Below, one piece after another: positions 54,076 to 64,000 of a stretch of DNA of 64,000 nucleotides. The DNA is from Bufo bufo (Eukaryota; Chordata; Amphibia; Anura; Bufonidae): contig NC_053398.1 of the NCBI RefSeq assembly GCF_905171765.1, positions 45,290,323 to 45,354,322 on the forward strand, in the 5' to 3' direction. A program made the translations under genes and the position numbers. The number at the start of each line of letters is the position of its first letter. Position 1 is the first letter of the stretch. The notes below the pieces were generated by a model. It searched no databases. It saw only the letters and a list, made by a program, of their open reading frames with translations, and had not been told where the DNA came from.

Positions 54076-54979
54076 TGCGTTGCGATGGGACACATTTATT
54101 TTGTAAGTGTATGGCCCTTTAAGAATCGCGGTGCCGGCCAAATAAGGTACTCAGTAGGGCAGCTTGTGTATAGAAACAGTCCCGGCAATTATCTTTCTCT
54201 AGCACAGTTATATACAGATTCCGTGGAGGATGGCTGGTATTCGCCTTCCATTTCCTCCCGTTTGCTTACACGCCAAATCTTGCGTCTTTTTCGGGCATGC
54301 GTACACACGTCACGCTCCTTCCTTGCGCGCGGCTCCTCCCTCCAGTGTGTCTGACAGACAGAAGAGGCGGCGCAAAGTTTTGCATACAAGGCTGGCCTTC
54401 CCGGATCACTACAATGAAGGTATAAGGAGCCGTCCAAGTTATTTTGCATATAGGGGTGGCACTTAATTTTCCCGCCAAGCAGGACATTTTGCAGAGTGAT
54501 GGCGCAGCAGTAATTTAGATAAGAAGGCCTCCGGCGGCCATTATAGGTTCAAGGTCAAAGTCAATTCAGTCACAGCAAGCAGTTCTAGTGACACAAAAAT
54601 CTGCGCGTTTCTGAGTTTTAACAGTGCGATTTCAAAGTAGTCAATTGGCACAGTATATTCACGAAGCTTTAAGCAGTTTAGACAGTTCTTTAGCCAATAA
54701 AACAGTCAAACAAATGGGGCTCATTCACATAAGCCACAGAGGATTTTGATCCTGTTCTATAAGGCACAGAGTATATAGATCCTATTCTATAAGGCACAGA
54801 GGATATAGGCCTGAACTGTCCTATATAAACTGTGGTGCTACCCCATCTAATGGTGGAATTTATGTAATGCACCCGACAGCCTGGTAACAGGGATTTCACA
54901 ATAGGATGAAATACAGCATGACATTACAGATGACAAAACAAGCTTTTGCTGTGCCCACATAAGCTAGTGGGACGCTGCA
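54076..54979 (-). repeat. 5' LTR of the gypsy element (904 bp)
   Basis: On the minus strand it starts TGCAGCGTCCCACTAGC and ends in ...CGCA next to the gag leader. The start matches LTR B (TGCAGTGTCCCACTC). A TATA-like TATATAGGACAG lies near 54820 on the minus strand, and a 27-bp tandem (TTCTATAAGGCACAGAG) at about 54745-54805. The exact inner end is 54076 or 54081. No clear primer-binding site follows. Confidence 0.75.
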
Positions 54980-55413
54980 TACCCCCTTTGTTTAATATGT
55001 GTCGCCCTCGGGTGCAGCAATACACTGGCCAATCAGCAGCAGCCTCTTTGTGCTGATTGGCCAGTATGAAATGCAGGCACGTCCGTAGCCCGGATCATCA
55101 GCTCAGACCATGGGGGGGGGGGGGGGGAATAAGTGCCGCTGCCGAATAAATGTCTGTGCAAATGGAGGGGGCAGGGCCTTCCGTGCGCTACGGGCCCTTT
55201 GTGCCGTGGGCCCCATAGCAATGGTGTGGTCTGCCTACATTGGCAGTACGCCATTGATTGGACACCATCTTTCTTCATCTGGTCCTGTGATGCGGGTGCC
55301 TTGTAGACCACTGTGCATCTCTGGGAGCCAAACTTGGACTACCTTCACACGAGACCAAGATGGTCTTTGTAAACGACCACCATTGTTTTTAGATTCTGTT
55401 CACATATAGAAGT
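54980..55413. repeat. hAT-like fragment; G-run; no gene
   Basis: CACGTCCGTAGCCCGG at about 55079, a long G-run near 55111, and TGGGCCCCATAGCAATGG look like parts of a hAT-type element related to 50180-50300. ATTGGCCAGT hairpin arms lie at 55027-55066. Confidence 0.45.
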
Positions 55414-56443
55414 TTAACCACTTCCAGACCAGGCCATTTACCCCTGTTACTCTTCCACCTGATCAAGCCTAATTCTGGCATATCATTTTATTTGGTAATA
55501 ACTTCGGAATGCTTTTACTTATCCAAGCCATTCTGAGACTGTTTTCTTGTGACACATCGTACTTCATGTTAGTGGCAAATCTGAACTTTTTTTTACCATT
55601 ATTTATAAATAAATAAAAATCTCAAATGTACGGAAACTGGAAAAATGTGATACCTCGCAAAATATTCACCATATGTCTACTTTATGTTGGCATCCTTTTG
55701 TAAATGTTATTTTCATTTTTTTGTACGTTAGAAGGCTTAGAATTTTATAAACAATTTTTCACATTTTCAAGAAAATTTCTGAAACAGAGTTTAACCCCTT
55801 CACGCATTTGGACGTTACCGTACGTCCAAATTGCAGGTGATTTACTGCATTTGGACGTACAGTGACGTCCAAACTGCTTACCAGGGCTGTGACACTATAA
55901 AGTGTCACAGCCCCGGAGTCTCCGCTCTCCCCGACAGCAGAGACACCGGGGAAGCCGGCAATGGACCAATCAGAGTGGTCCCTTGCCGGCAAGCGCTCCG
56001 ATTGGTTAGTATCTGCAGATCTGGAGATCGCAGCCTGAAATAGGGTAAGACCCCCTGTGTGCCGCGGTGCCCCTGGTGATTTCTATGCCCCCTGGAGTGC
56101 CCCCCCAGTGCCCCAAGAAGCCGCCATTTCCCCCTTCCCCCTGCTCCTCTGTGTCGGCTGTGATGGCAGCGGCTCAGTAACTTACAGCTAACACTCTGCT
56201 GCAACGGGCAAAATCGGTGCTGGCACCGATCTCGGCCGTTTAACCCCATAGATGCCGCTGTCAGTAGCTACCCGCGGCATCCATGGGGTTGAGAGGGAGG
56301 GAGCTCCCTCTCTCTTCCATCGGACCACCGCTGCTGTGATGGCAGCCGCCCGATTGTTACCATGGCAACCGGACGCCTTGCAAAGGTGTCCGGGCTGTTA
56401 TGTATCTAAGGGTGATCAGACCCTGAGGGTATGATCAGCCTTA

Positions 56444-56803
56444 GGCCTCTTTCACACGAACGTGTGCGCTCTGTGGCCGTATTGCGGACCGCATTTGCGG
56501 ATCCGCAATACACGGGCGCCATTCCGTGGGCATTACACATCACGGATGCGGACCTATTCCCTTGAATGGGTCCGCAAATCCGAAGATACGGAGCGGAACC
56601 CTACGGGAGCACTACGGAGTGCTTCCGTGGGGTTTCGTTCCGTACTTCCGTTCCGCAAAAAGATAGAACATGTCCTATCTTTTTGCGGAATGGCCGGGTC
56701 ACGGACCTATTAAAGTGAATGGGTCTTCGATCCGCTGCGGCTTCCCCACGGACGGTGGGCCACAGCATGACCACGGGGCGCACACGTTTGTGTGCAAGAG
56801 GCC
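56444..56803. repeat. Harbinger-like MITE inside K3
   Basis: GGCCTCTTTCACACGAACG and CGTTTGTGTGCAAGAGGCC are the ends, with TTA on both sides (56441-56443, 56804-56806). The interior has TTGCGGATCCGCAA and a mirrored GGAGCACTACGGAGTGCTTCC. Confidence 0.9.
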
Positions 56804-58661
56804 TTAGTGTAAGTGTAGCACTGACTATACAGTGCATTGCAATAAATGACTATTGCAATGGACTGTATAGTGATCAGGTCCACTGGATCTTCAAGATCCA
56901 GATGGGTCTTGATAAATAAAATAAAAATAGTCTTTTCTCATATCCATTCATTTATGTCATTAAAAAAATGAAATAAATAAAAAACTACACATAATTGGTA
57001 TCGCCGCATCCGTAACGACCTGATCTATAAAAGTATCATATTTCTAATCCCACGCAGTGAACGCCGTCAAAAATAATGTAGAAGAAAATGATGGAATTGC
57101 TGTCTTTGTCACCTCATGTACACAAAAAAATAAACAAGTGATCAAAAAGAGATATGTACCCCAAAATGATACCAATAGAAACTAAAGCTCGTCCTGCAAA
57201 AAACAAGCCCCCATACAGCTACATTGGTGAAAAAATAAAAATGTTCTGGACTTTAGTATATGGCACTGCAAAATATCATTTATTTTTAACACAAATAAAA
57301 AGTAGTAAAAAAGTTGTAAAACATAAAAGAAACTATATAAATTTGGTATCGTCATAACTATATCAACCCACAGAATAAAATAATCATACAATATTTACCA
57401 CAAGAGGAACCCCATAAAAAAGAAAAAGAAAAAACACTGACAAAATTACCATTTTTGCCCACTTCACCTCCACAAAAAAAAGGTATAAAAAGTGATCAAA
57501 AAGACATATGTAAACAAAAAGGATACCAATAAAAACTACAGCCTGCCCTGCAAAAAACAAGCCCTCACACAGCTACATTGGTGAAAAAATAAAAATATGT
57601 TTTGGGCCCTAAACTAATTTCTGCAAATAATTTGTTAGAAAATCCAGATGCCGCTCCTTCCCTTCTGAGTGCTGTCGTGTTCCCAAACAGCGGTTTATGA
57701 CCACATATGGGTGTTCCCGTATTCTGGAAAAAAATAACAAATTGTGGGGTGCATTTTCTTCGTTACCCCTTGTGAAAATGAAAAATTTGGGGCTAAAGCA
57801 ACTTTATATTGGAAATAAAAGTAAATTCTTCATTTTTACAACCATGTGTTTCTAAATTTTATGAAACGCTTGTTGGGTCAAAGCATTCACTTCACCCCTA
57901 GATTTATTCCTTGAGGAGCTCCTTTCCCTCTGCACCCTGCCATGCGCCCATACTGTAGGTTACAACCACATATGAGGTGTTTCTGCAGAATCAGGATAAT
58001 AAATAGAGATTTCTTTGACTATTAACCCTTAAAATGGAAAATCTGAACAAAAAAATTAAATTTAAAAATTTCCCCTCCAATTTGCTTTAATTCTTGTGGA
58101 ACACCTAAAGGGTTAATAAGGTTTGTAAAAATCAGTTTTAAATACCTTGAGGGTGTAGTTTCTAAAATTGGGTCATTTATGGGTGGTTTCTACTATATAA
58201 GTCCCACAAAGTGACTACATAACTGAACTGGTCCTTAATAAGTGGGTTTTGAAAATGTTGTTAACATTTTTAAAATTTGCTTTTAAACTTCTAAGCCTTC
58301 TAACTTCCTGTAAAAAAAAAAAAAAAAAATGACATTTAAAAAATGATGCCAACATAAAGTAGACATATGGGGAATGTAAAGTAATGACTATTTTATGAAG
58401 TATCACTATCCATCTTAAAAGCAGAGAAATTCTAATTTTAAAAATAGCAAATTTTTCAGAATTATCTGCAAATTTGGGATTTTTTTATGCATAAAAGGTA
58501 AAATGTATCAACTAAAATTCACCACTAACATAAAGTATGATGTGCCACGAGAAAAATGGCTTTGATAAGTAAAAGCGTTCCAAAGTTATTACCACATAAA
58601 CTGACATGTCAGATTTGAAAAATAGGGCTCCAGCATTTGGTCCAAACTGGCTGTTGCTTAA

Positions 58662-61031
58662 CCCCCTAGGGACTTAGGGCGTACCGGTACGCCCTGTTTC
58701 CCGAGTCCTTAAGGATTCAGGACGTACCGGTACGTCCTTAGTTTAAAAGTAGATTGCGGCGCGGCAGGGATTAATTGTGACAGGATGCCCGCTGAAATCA
58801 TTCAACGCCGGGGGGGGGGGGGGGGGGGGAGTCATGAGACCCCCCAGTATCAGCAATCGCCGCAAACCGCAGGTCAATTCAGACCTGCAGCTTTTACCTG
58901 GTGCGGTGGTCGGCGGTGCCATCGGGTCCCCATGCGGCTGTGGGGGGGACCCGATGGCATGGAAGGCCGCGCGATGTCTAAGGAAGGCATCGCGCTGCCT
59001 TCCGGTGACGAGCCTGTGAGATCCAGCCCCCTGGATCTCACAGGCCCCGGAAGCTGTATGAGTAATATACACAGTATTACTCATACAGCCAATGCATTCC
59101 AATACAGAAGTATTGGAATGCATTGTAAAGGATTAGACCCCCAAAAGTTCAAGTCCCAAAGTGGGACAAAATATAAAGTAAAAAAAAAAGTTGAAAAAAG
59201 AAAAGTTTTCCCCCCAAAAAATTAAAAGTTTCAAGTAAAAATAAACAAAAACGTAATTTTCCCCAAATAAAGTTAAAAAAAATTGGTAAAAAATAGGGGG
59301 GGAAAAAAAGTATACATATTAGGTATCGCCGCGTCCTTATCGACCGGCTCTATAAACATATCACATGACCTAACCCCTCAGATGAACACAGTAAAAAATA
59401 AAACTGTGCTAAATAAACCATATTTTTGTCACCTTACATCACAAAAAGTACAACAGCAAGCGATCAAAAAGGCGTTTGCCCACCAAAATAGTACCAATCT
59501 AACAGTCACCTCATCCCGCAAAAAAATGAGCCCCTACCTGAGACAATCGCCCAAAAAATAAAAAAAACTATAGCTCAGAATATGGAGACACTAAAACATC
59601 ATTTTTTTGTTTTAAAAAAGCTGTTATTGTGTAAAACTTACATAAATAAAAAAAAAAGTATACATATTTGGTATCTCCACGTCCGTATCGACCGGCTCTA
59701 TAAAAATATCACATGAACTAACCCCTCAGATGAACACCGTAAAAAATAAAAAATAAAAACTGTGCTAAATAAACCATTTTTTGTCACCTTACATCACAAA
59801 AAGTGTAATAGCAAGCGATCAAAAAGTCACACGCACCCCAAAATAGTGCCAATAAAACCGTCATCTCATCTCGCAAAAATCATACCCTACCCAAGGTAAT
59901 CGCCCAAAAACTGAAAAAATTATAGCTCTCAGACTATGGAAACACTAAAACATGATTTTTTTTTGCTTCAAAAATGAAATCATTGTGTAAGATGAATGTT
60001 GTAAATAACAAAAAATAAAAACTGTGCCAAAACAGCTATTTCTTGTTACCTTGCCTCACAAAAAGTGTAATATAGAGCAACCAAAAATCATATGTACCCT
60101 AAACTAGTACCAACAATACTGCCACCCTATCCCGTAGTTTCTAAAATGGGGCCACTTTTTTGGAGTTTCTACTCTAGGGGTGCATCAGGGGTGGTTCAAA
60201 TGGTACATGGTGTCAAAAAAAACAGTCCAGCAAAATCGGCCTTCCAAAAAACGTATGGCATTCCTTTCCTTCTGCGCCCTGCCGTGTGCCCGTACAGTAT
60301 TTTACGACCACATATGGGGTGTTTCTGTAAACTACAGAATCAGGGCCATAAATATTGAGTTTGGTTTGGCTGTTAACCCTTGCTTTGTAACTGGAAAAAA
60401 ATTATTAAAATGGAAAATCTGCCAAAAAAGTGACATTTTGAAATTGTATCTCTATTTTCCATTAATTCTTGTGGAACACCTAAAGGGTTAACAAAGTTTG
60501 TAAAATCAGTTTTGAATACCTTGAGGGGGGTAGTTTATAGAATGGGTGGTTTCTATTATGTAAGCCTCACAAAGTGACTTCAGACCTGAACTGGTCCCTA
60601 AAAATTGGGTTTTTGAAAATTTCGGAAAAATTTCAAGATTTTCTTCTAAACTTCTAAGCCTTGTAACATCCCCAAAAAATAAAATATCATTCCCAAAATG
60701 ATCCAAACATGAAGTAGACATATGGGGAATGTAAAGTAATAACAATTTTTGGAGGTATTACTATGTATTATAGAGGTAGAGAAATTGAAACTTGGAGATT
60801 TTCAATTTTTAAATTTTTTTTGATAAATTTGGTATTTTTTTATAAATAAAAAAGATTTTTTTTAACTTCATTTTACCAGTGTCATGAAGTACAATATGTG
60901 ACGAAAAAAATCTCAGAATGGCCTGGATAAGTCAAAGCGTTTTAAAGTTATCACCACTTAAAGTGACACTGGTCAGATTTGCAAAAAATGACCAAGTCCG
61001 TAAGGTGAAATAGAGCCGAGTCCTTAAGGGG
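58662..61031 (+). repeat. TTAA-type element K2 (2370 bp)
   Basis: TTAA flanks it exactly (58658-58661, 61032-61035). The ends CCCCCTAGGGACTTAGG and GAGTCCTTAAGGGG are inverted. A paired GGACGTACCGGTACGTCC hairpin opens it and a 20-G run lies at 58810-58829. The body contains a block of about 345 bp tandemly repeated (see next entry). It has no transposase and is non-autonomous. Confidence 0.85.
59305..60140 (+). repeat. 345-bp internal tandem repeat of K2
   Basis: The segment from AGTATACATATTAGGTATCG through CACATCACAAAAAGT-like and AGCAAGCGATCAAAAA blocks recurs at about 59305 and 59655, and partly again from about 60000. CGACCGGCTCTATAAA and CCCCTCAGATGAACAC mark each full unit. Confidence 0.8.
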
Positions 61032-61076
61032 TTAAAGGGGTTAAGGACCAGTTTAGTTCTGAAGTCACTGAGTATA

Positions 61077-62590
61077 CAGTTGCAAGAAAATGTATGTGAA
61101 CCCTTTGGAATTATATGGATTTCTGCACAAATTGGTCATAAAATGTGATCAAATCTTCATCTAAGTCACAACAATAGACAATCACAGTCTACACACCATA
61201 TAAACATTCACAGTGCAGGTGGAAAAAGTATGTGAACCCTTGGATTTAATAACTGGTTGAACCTCCTTTGGCAGCAATAACTTCAACCAAACGTTTCCTG
61301 TAGTTGCAGATCAGACGTGCACAATGGTCAGGAGTAATCCTCTTTACAGAACGGTTTCAGTTCAGCAATATTCTTGGGATGTATGGTGTGAATTGCTTTC
61401 TTGAGGTCATGCCACAGCATCTCAATCAGGTTGAGGTCAGGACTCTGACTGAGCCACTCCAGAAGGCGTATTTTTTTTCTGTTTAAGCCATTCTGTTGTT
61501 GATTTACTTCTATGCTTTAGGTCGTTGTCCTGTTGCAACACCCATCTTCTGTTGAGCTTCAGCTGGTGGACAGATGGCCTTAAGTTCTCCTGCAAAATGT
61601 CTTGATAAACTTGGGAATTCATTTTTCCTTCGATGATAGCAATAAGTCCAGGCCCTGAAGCAGCAAAGCAGCCCCAAACCATGATGCCCCCACCACCATA
61701 CTTCACAGTTGGGATAAGGTTTTGATGTTGGTGTGCTGTGCCTTTGGTTTCATCTGTCCACAGAATATTTTGCCAGTACTGCTGTGGAACATCCAGGTGC
61801 TCTTGTGCAAACTGTAAACGTGCAGCAATGTTTTTTTTAGACAGCAGTGGCTTCCTCTGTGGTATCCTCCCATGAAATCCATTCTTGTTTAGTGTTTTAC
61901 GTATCGTAGATTCGCTAACAGGGATGTTAGCATATGCCAGAGACTTTTGTAAGTCTTTAGCTGACACTCTAGTATTCCACTTCACCTCATTGAGCAGTCT
62001 GCGCTGTGCTCTTGCAGTCATCTTTACAGGACGGCCACTTATAGGGAGAGTAGCAGCAGTTCTGAACTTTCTCCATTTATAGACAATTTGTCTTACCGTG
62101 GACTGATGAACAGCAAGGCTTTTGGAGATACTTTTATAACCCTTTCCAGCTTTATGCAAGTCAACAAATCCTAATTGTAGGTCTTCTGAGAGCTCTTTTG
62201 TGCGAGGCATCATTCGCATCAGGCAATGCTTCTTGTGAAAAGCAAACCCAGAACTGGTCTGTGTTTTTTATAGGGCAGGGCAGCTGTAACCAACACCTCC
62301 AATCTCATCTCATTGATTGGACTCCAGTTGGCTGACACCTCACTCCAATTAGCTCTTGGAGATGTCATTAGTCTAGGGGTTCACATACTCTTTTCCACCT
62401 GCACTGTGAATGTTTACATGGTGTGTTCAATAAAAACATGGTAACATTTAATTCTTTGTATGTTATTAGTTTAAGCAGACTGTGATTGTCTATTGTTGTG
62501 ACTTAGATGAAGATCAGATCACATTTTATGACCAATTTATGCAGAAATCCATATCATTCCAAAGGGTTCACATACTTTTTCTTGCAACTG
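61077..62590 (-). mobile_element. Tc1-type transposon, 1514 bp, intact ends
   Basis: The ends CAGTTGCAAGAAAATG and TTTTTCTTGCAACTG are flanked by TA (61075-61076, 62591-62592). The terminal repeats are long (about 110 bp at left). An inner repeat, ACTTTTTCCACCTGCACTG-like, occurs next to each end, which gives the IR/DR pattern known from Sleeping Beauty-type elements. The right repeat has an extra segment of about 50 bp. It sits inside K4. Confidence 0.95.
61246..62219 (-). pseudogene. Tc1 transposase, frameshifted
   Basis: The frame opens at 62219 with MRMMPRTKELSEDLQ, the usual start of this family. A paired-type helix-turn-helix ([13 protein letters not shown]) and a GRP motif ([10 protein letters not shown]) mark the DNA-binding part. 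The DDE domain shows the first aspartate in LWTDET, GGGGIMVWGCF, and the second in LQQDND. An in-frame gap follows DET, where about 15 residues usual in the family are missing. A frameshift in the T-run near 61470 ends the main frame at 61437. The catalytic block QSPDLNLIEMLW continues in another frame, and a further shift near 61305 leads to the typical tail KGGSTSY-stop at 61246. Length and order otherwise fit a 330-340-residue Tc1 transposase. It is inactive. Confidence 0.93.
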
Positions 62591-62865
62591 TACATAGTAG
62601 AAACCACCCATAAATGACCCCAGTTTCGAAACTACACCTCTCAAATTATTTAAAATCAGCTTTAGAAACTTTGTTAACCTTTTAGGTGTTCCACAGGAAT
62701 TAAAGCAAAATGGGGTTAAATTAATTTTTTTTCTTTTTTGTGCAGGTTTTCCATTTTAATCCATGTTTTCCTGTAACACAACAAGGGTTAACAGTAAAAA
62801 CAAGCCTCAATATTGATTACCCTGATCCTGCCAGTTTACAGAAACCTCCCATATGTGGTCATTAG

Positions 62866-63221
62866 GGTTGAGCGAATCTTTTAAAAACTACGCTAAGACT
62901 ATGGGCTCCATCCTACTGTAAAATGTATTGCCTCCACGGAGGTCTTTTCAAAGTTTCAGCAAATATCGCGAGAAGCTGAACTCGGCTTCATTAATGAGGC
63001 ATGAAGCCGAGTTCGGCTTCGTATTTTCATACAGTAATTTATGAGGATAAACGAAGTGACATGAGCTGAGAGTAAGTATCGCGATATTTGCTGAAACTTT
63101 GGAAAGACATCCGCAGAGGCAATACATTTTACAGTAGGACGAAGTCCATATTCTTAATGACGTTTTTAAGAGAATCGGGCTCAGATACAGCAATCCGAAA
63201 CCGATTCGCTCAGCCCCAGTG
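62866..63221. repeat. Foldback MITE, GGGTTGAGCGAATC ends
   Basis: GGGTTGAGCGAATCTTTT is mirrored by GATTCGCTCAGCCC. The inner arms GGAGGTCTTTTCAAAGTTTC and AATACATTTTACAGTAGGAC recur inverted, and the centre is GAAGCCGAGTTCGGCTTC. It interrupts K4 between GTGGTCATT and CCATAAACTGC-like sequence. Confidence 0.75.
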
Positions 63222-63560
63222 GCCATAAACTGCTGTATGGGCACACTGCAGGGCTCAGAAGGGAAGGAGCTTCATATGATTTTTGGACGCTAGATTTTGC
63301 TAGAATAGTTTTTGGCTGCCATGCCACATTTGAAGAGACCCTGAGGTCCCTCTACAATGAAAACTCCACAAAGTGACTCCATTTTGGAAACTAAAACCTT
63401 CAAAGAATTTATTGAGGGGTATTGTGAGTGCTTTGACCCCACAGGTGTTTCATAAAATTAAGAAACACTTGGCTGTGGCCTTTTTTACAGGAGAAGATGC
63501 ACCCCACATTTGTTATCTATTTTCTCCTGAATCCCGCATGTGGTCGTAAACTAGGGGTCA

Positions 63561-64000
63561 GGGGTGCACCTAGCCTTCCTGCTGCCTGAGGCGAAAATTG
63601 AAACAGCGCCAACCTCTCCAGCCCTACTGTTTAAAGGGGTTGTCCAGGCTTTATAATATTGATGTCCTATATCAATATCAGATCGACAAGGGTCTGTCAA
63701 CCAGCATCCCTGCCAATCAGCTGTATGAGGAGACGGCACGCACAGTGCACACGTTCCATCTCCTCGCACAGCTGATCGACGGGGGTGCCGAGTGTCGGAT
63801 CCCTGTCGATCTTATATTGACCTATACTGACGATAGGTCATCAATGTTTGAAAGCCCGGACAACCTCTTTAAGGCATACAGTGATACAATTGAATAGAGA
63901 GAAATATTCCCACAGCCCTGTCACTGTCTCGCTGTCTTGCCGCCTGAGGCAATCGCCTCACCTGGCCTCATTGTGTCACGGTGGGGAGTGGGGGAAACTC
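63561..64000. mobile_element. hAT-like element, cut by the window edge, with a nested MITE
   Basis: It begins CAGGGGTGCACCTAGCC and carries CTGCCTGAGGCGAAAA. Matching inverted sequence, CCGCCTGAGGCAATCGCC, appears near 63940, but the outer right end is not reached. A MITE is nested at 63632-63873. Confidence 0.6.
63632..63873. repeat. Foldback MITE, AAAGGGGTTGTCCAGG ends
   Basis: TTAAAGGGGTTGTCCAGGCT at the left is mirrored by AGCCCGGACAACCTCTTTAA at the right. The inner arms hold ATATCAATATCAGATCGACA and its mirror. It is distantly like family P. The open frames across it have no domains. Confidence 0.8.

Larger units (their letters stand above)
50716..54979 (-). mobile_element. Ty3/gypsy retrotransposon, truncated and decayed
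   Basis: On the minus strand the order is LTR (54979-54076), leader, gag, zinc knuckle, reverse transcriptase, RNase H and integrase, then loss of sequence at about 50716. This gene order with integrase last is that of Ty3/gypsy elements. There is no second LTR. The body carries many frameshifts and stops. It is an old, inactive copy. Confidence 0.9.
55795..61040 (+). repeat. TTAA-type element K3, with K2 nested
   Basis: TTAA flanks it (55791-55794, 61041-61044). It starts CCCCTTCACGCATTTGGACG and ends AGGGG after the K2 insertion. A GC-rich 5' part (to about 56430) is followed by a very AT-rich body with repeated AAAAATAAAAATGTT / GCAAAAAACAAGCCC segments (about 57190 and 57550). No transposase is recognisable. 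A Harbinger-like MITE sits at 56444-56803. Confidence 0.75.
55418..63556 (-). repeat. TTAA-type element K4, host of several insertions
   Basis: It starts after TTAA (55414-55417) with CCACTTCCAGACC. Its body reads, relative to the other copies, in reverse: 55418-55790, then 61041-61076, then 62591-62864, then 63222-63556. These pieces join smoothly when compared with the matching reverse-complemented parts of K3 (for example TTAAGGACCAGTT and TAGAAACCACCCATAAATGA). Insertions are K3 at TTAA, a Tc1 at TA and a foldback MITE. The right end runs into another repeat at about 63560. The TTAA target fits piggyBac- or Kolobok-type elements. Confidence 0.7.

Noticed and set aside
50590..55000. Endogenous retrovirus
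   Set aside because: The integrase and reverse transcriptase blocks and the CCHC knuckle fit Ty3/gypsy, and no envelope region is seen. I keep it as a retrotransposon.
1..64000. tRNA, rRNA or other structured RNA genes
   Set aside because: Reading both strands by eye I saw no convincing cloverleaf or ribosomal segment. A covariance-model scan would be needed to exclude them.

Overview
The window reads as a gene-poor piece of a large vertebrate genome, most likely an anuran amphibian. The basis is indirect. There is no operon structure and no dense coding. Several vertebrate-type Tc1 transposons, a Ty3/gypsy element, solo LTRs, LINE scraps and dozens of short terminal-inverted-repeat elements are present, and the same families recur across the window. 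I recognise these short families as frog-like, but I could not run a repeat library. Almost every long open frame here is a shadow of a repeat.

Layout. 1-8 kb: scattered MITEs, and a MITE carrying a 61-bp minisatellite (6.35-7.18 kb). 8.17-8.94 kb: an internally deleted Tc1. 9.4-12.2 kb: two foldback elements, one inside a Harbinger-like MITE. 13.4-14.1 kb: a solo LTR (LTR A). 14.6-21.8 kb: MITEs and a 1.28-kb solo LTR inside a MITE. 21.85-23.36 kb: the least repetitive stretch, with a candidate terminal coding exon on the minus strand. 23.7-33.9 kb: MITEs, a solo LTR and a 51-bp minisatellite. 34.97-35.9 kb: a minisatellite of YY1-like units beside a GC-rich promoter-like segment. 36.8-39.8 kb: a foldback MITE holding two hAT elements, one with a 28/26-bp minisatellite. 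39.85-45.56 kb: a small MITE split by a 5.6-kb hAT composite that contains further hAT elements, minisatellites and exon-like segments. 46.6-50.2 kb: a second copy of LTR A split by a gypsy-type solo LTR, which is split by a hAT, in which a 33-bp minisatellite has expanded. 50.7-55.0 kb: a decayed Ty3/gypsy element on the minus strand. 55.4-63.6 kb: TTAA-flanked elements nested three deep, also hit by a Tc1 and a foldback MITE. 63.56-64 kb: the start of another hAT-like element.

No complete functional host gene is visible. The best host signals are the candidate last exon (23206-23356, minus), the GC-rich segment with a consensus splice donor (about 35.70-35.88 kb, minus), and a seven-codon exon-like segment resembling the start of phosphatidylinositol transfer proteins (40397-40416), which lies inside a hAT-like repeat. 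Transposase and gag-pol sequences are all broken.

The strongest result is the order of insertions, read from target-site duplications (TSDs) that I located base by base: 8 bp for hAT, TTA/TAA for Harbinger-like MITEs, TTAA for piggyBac/Kolobok-like elements, TA for Tc1 and 4-5 bp for LTRs. A second theme is that several hAT-like elements carry GC-rich hairpins, splice donors and separately expanded minisatellites built on one shared unit.
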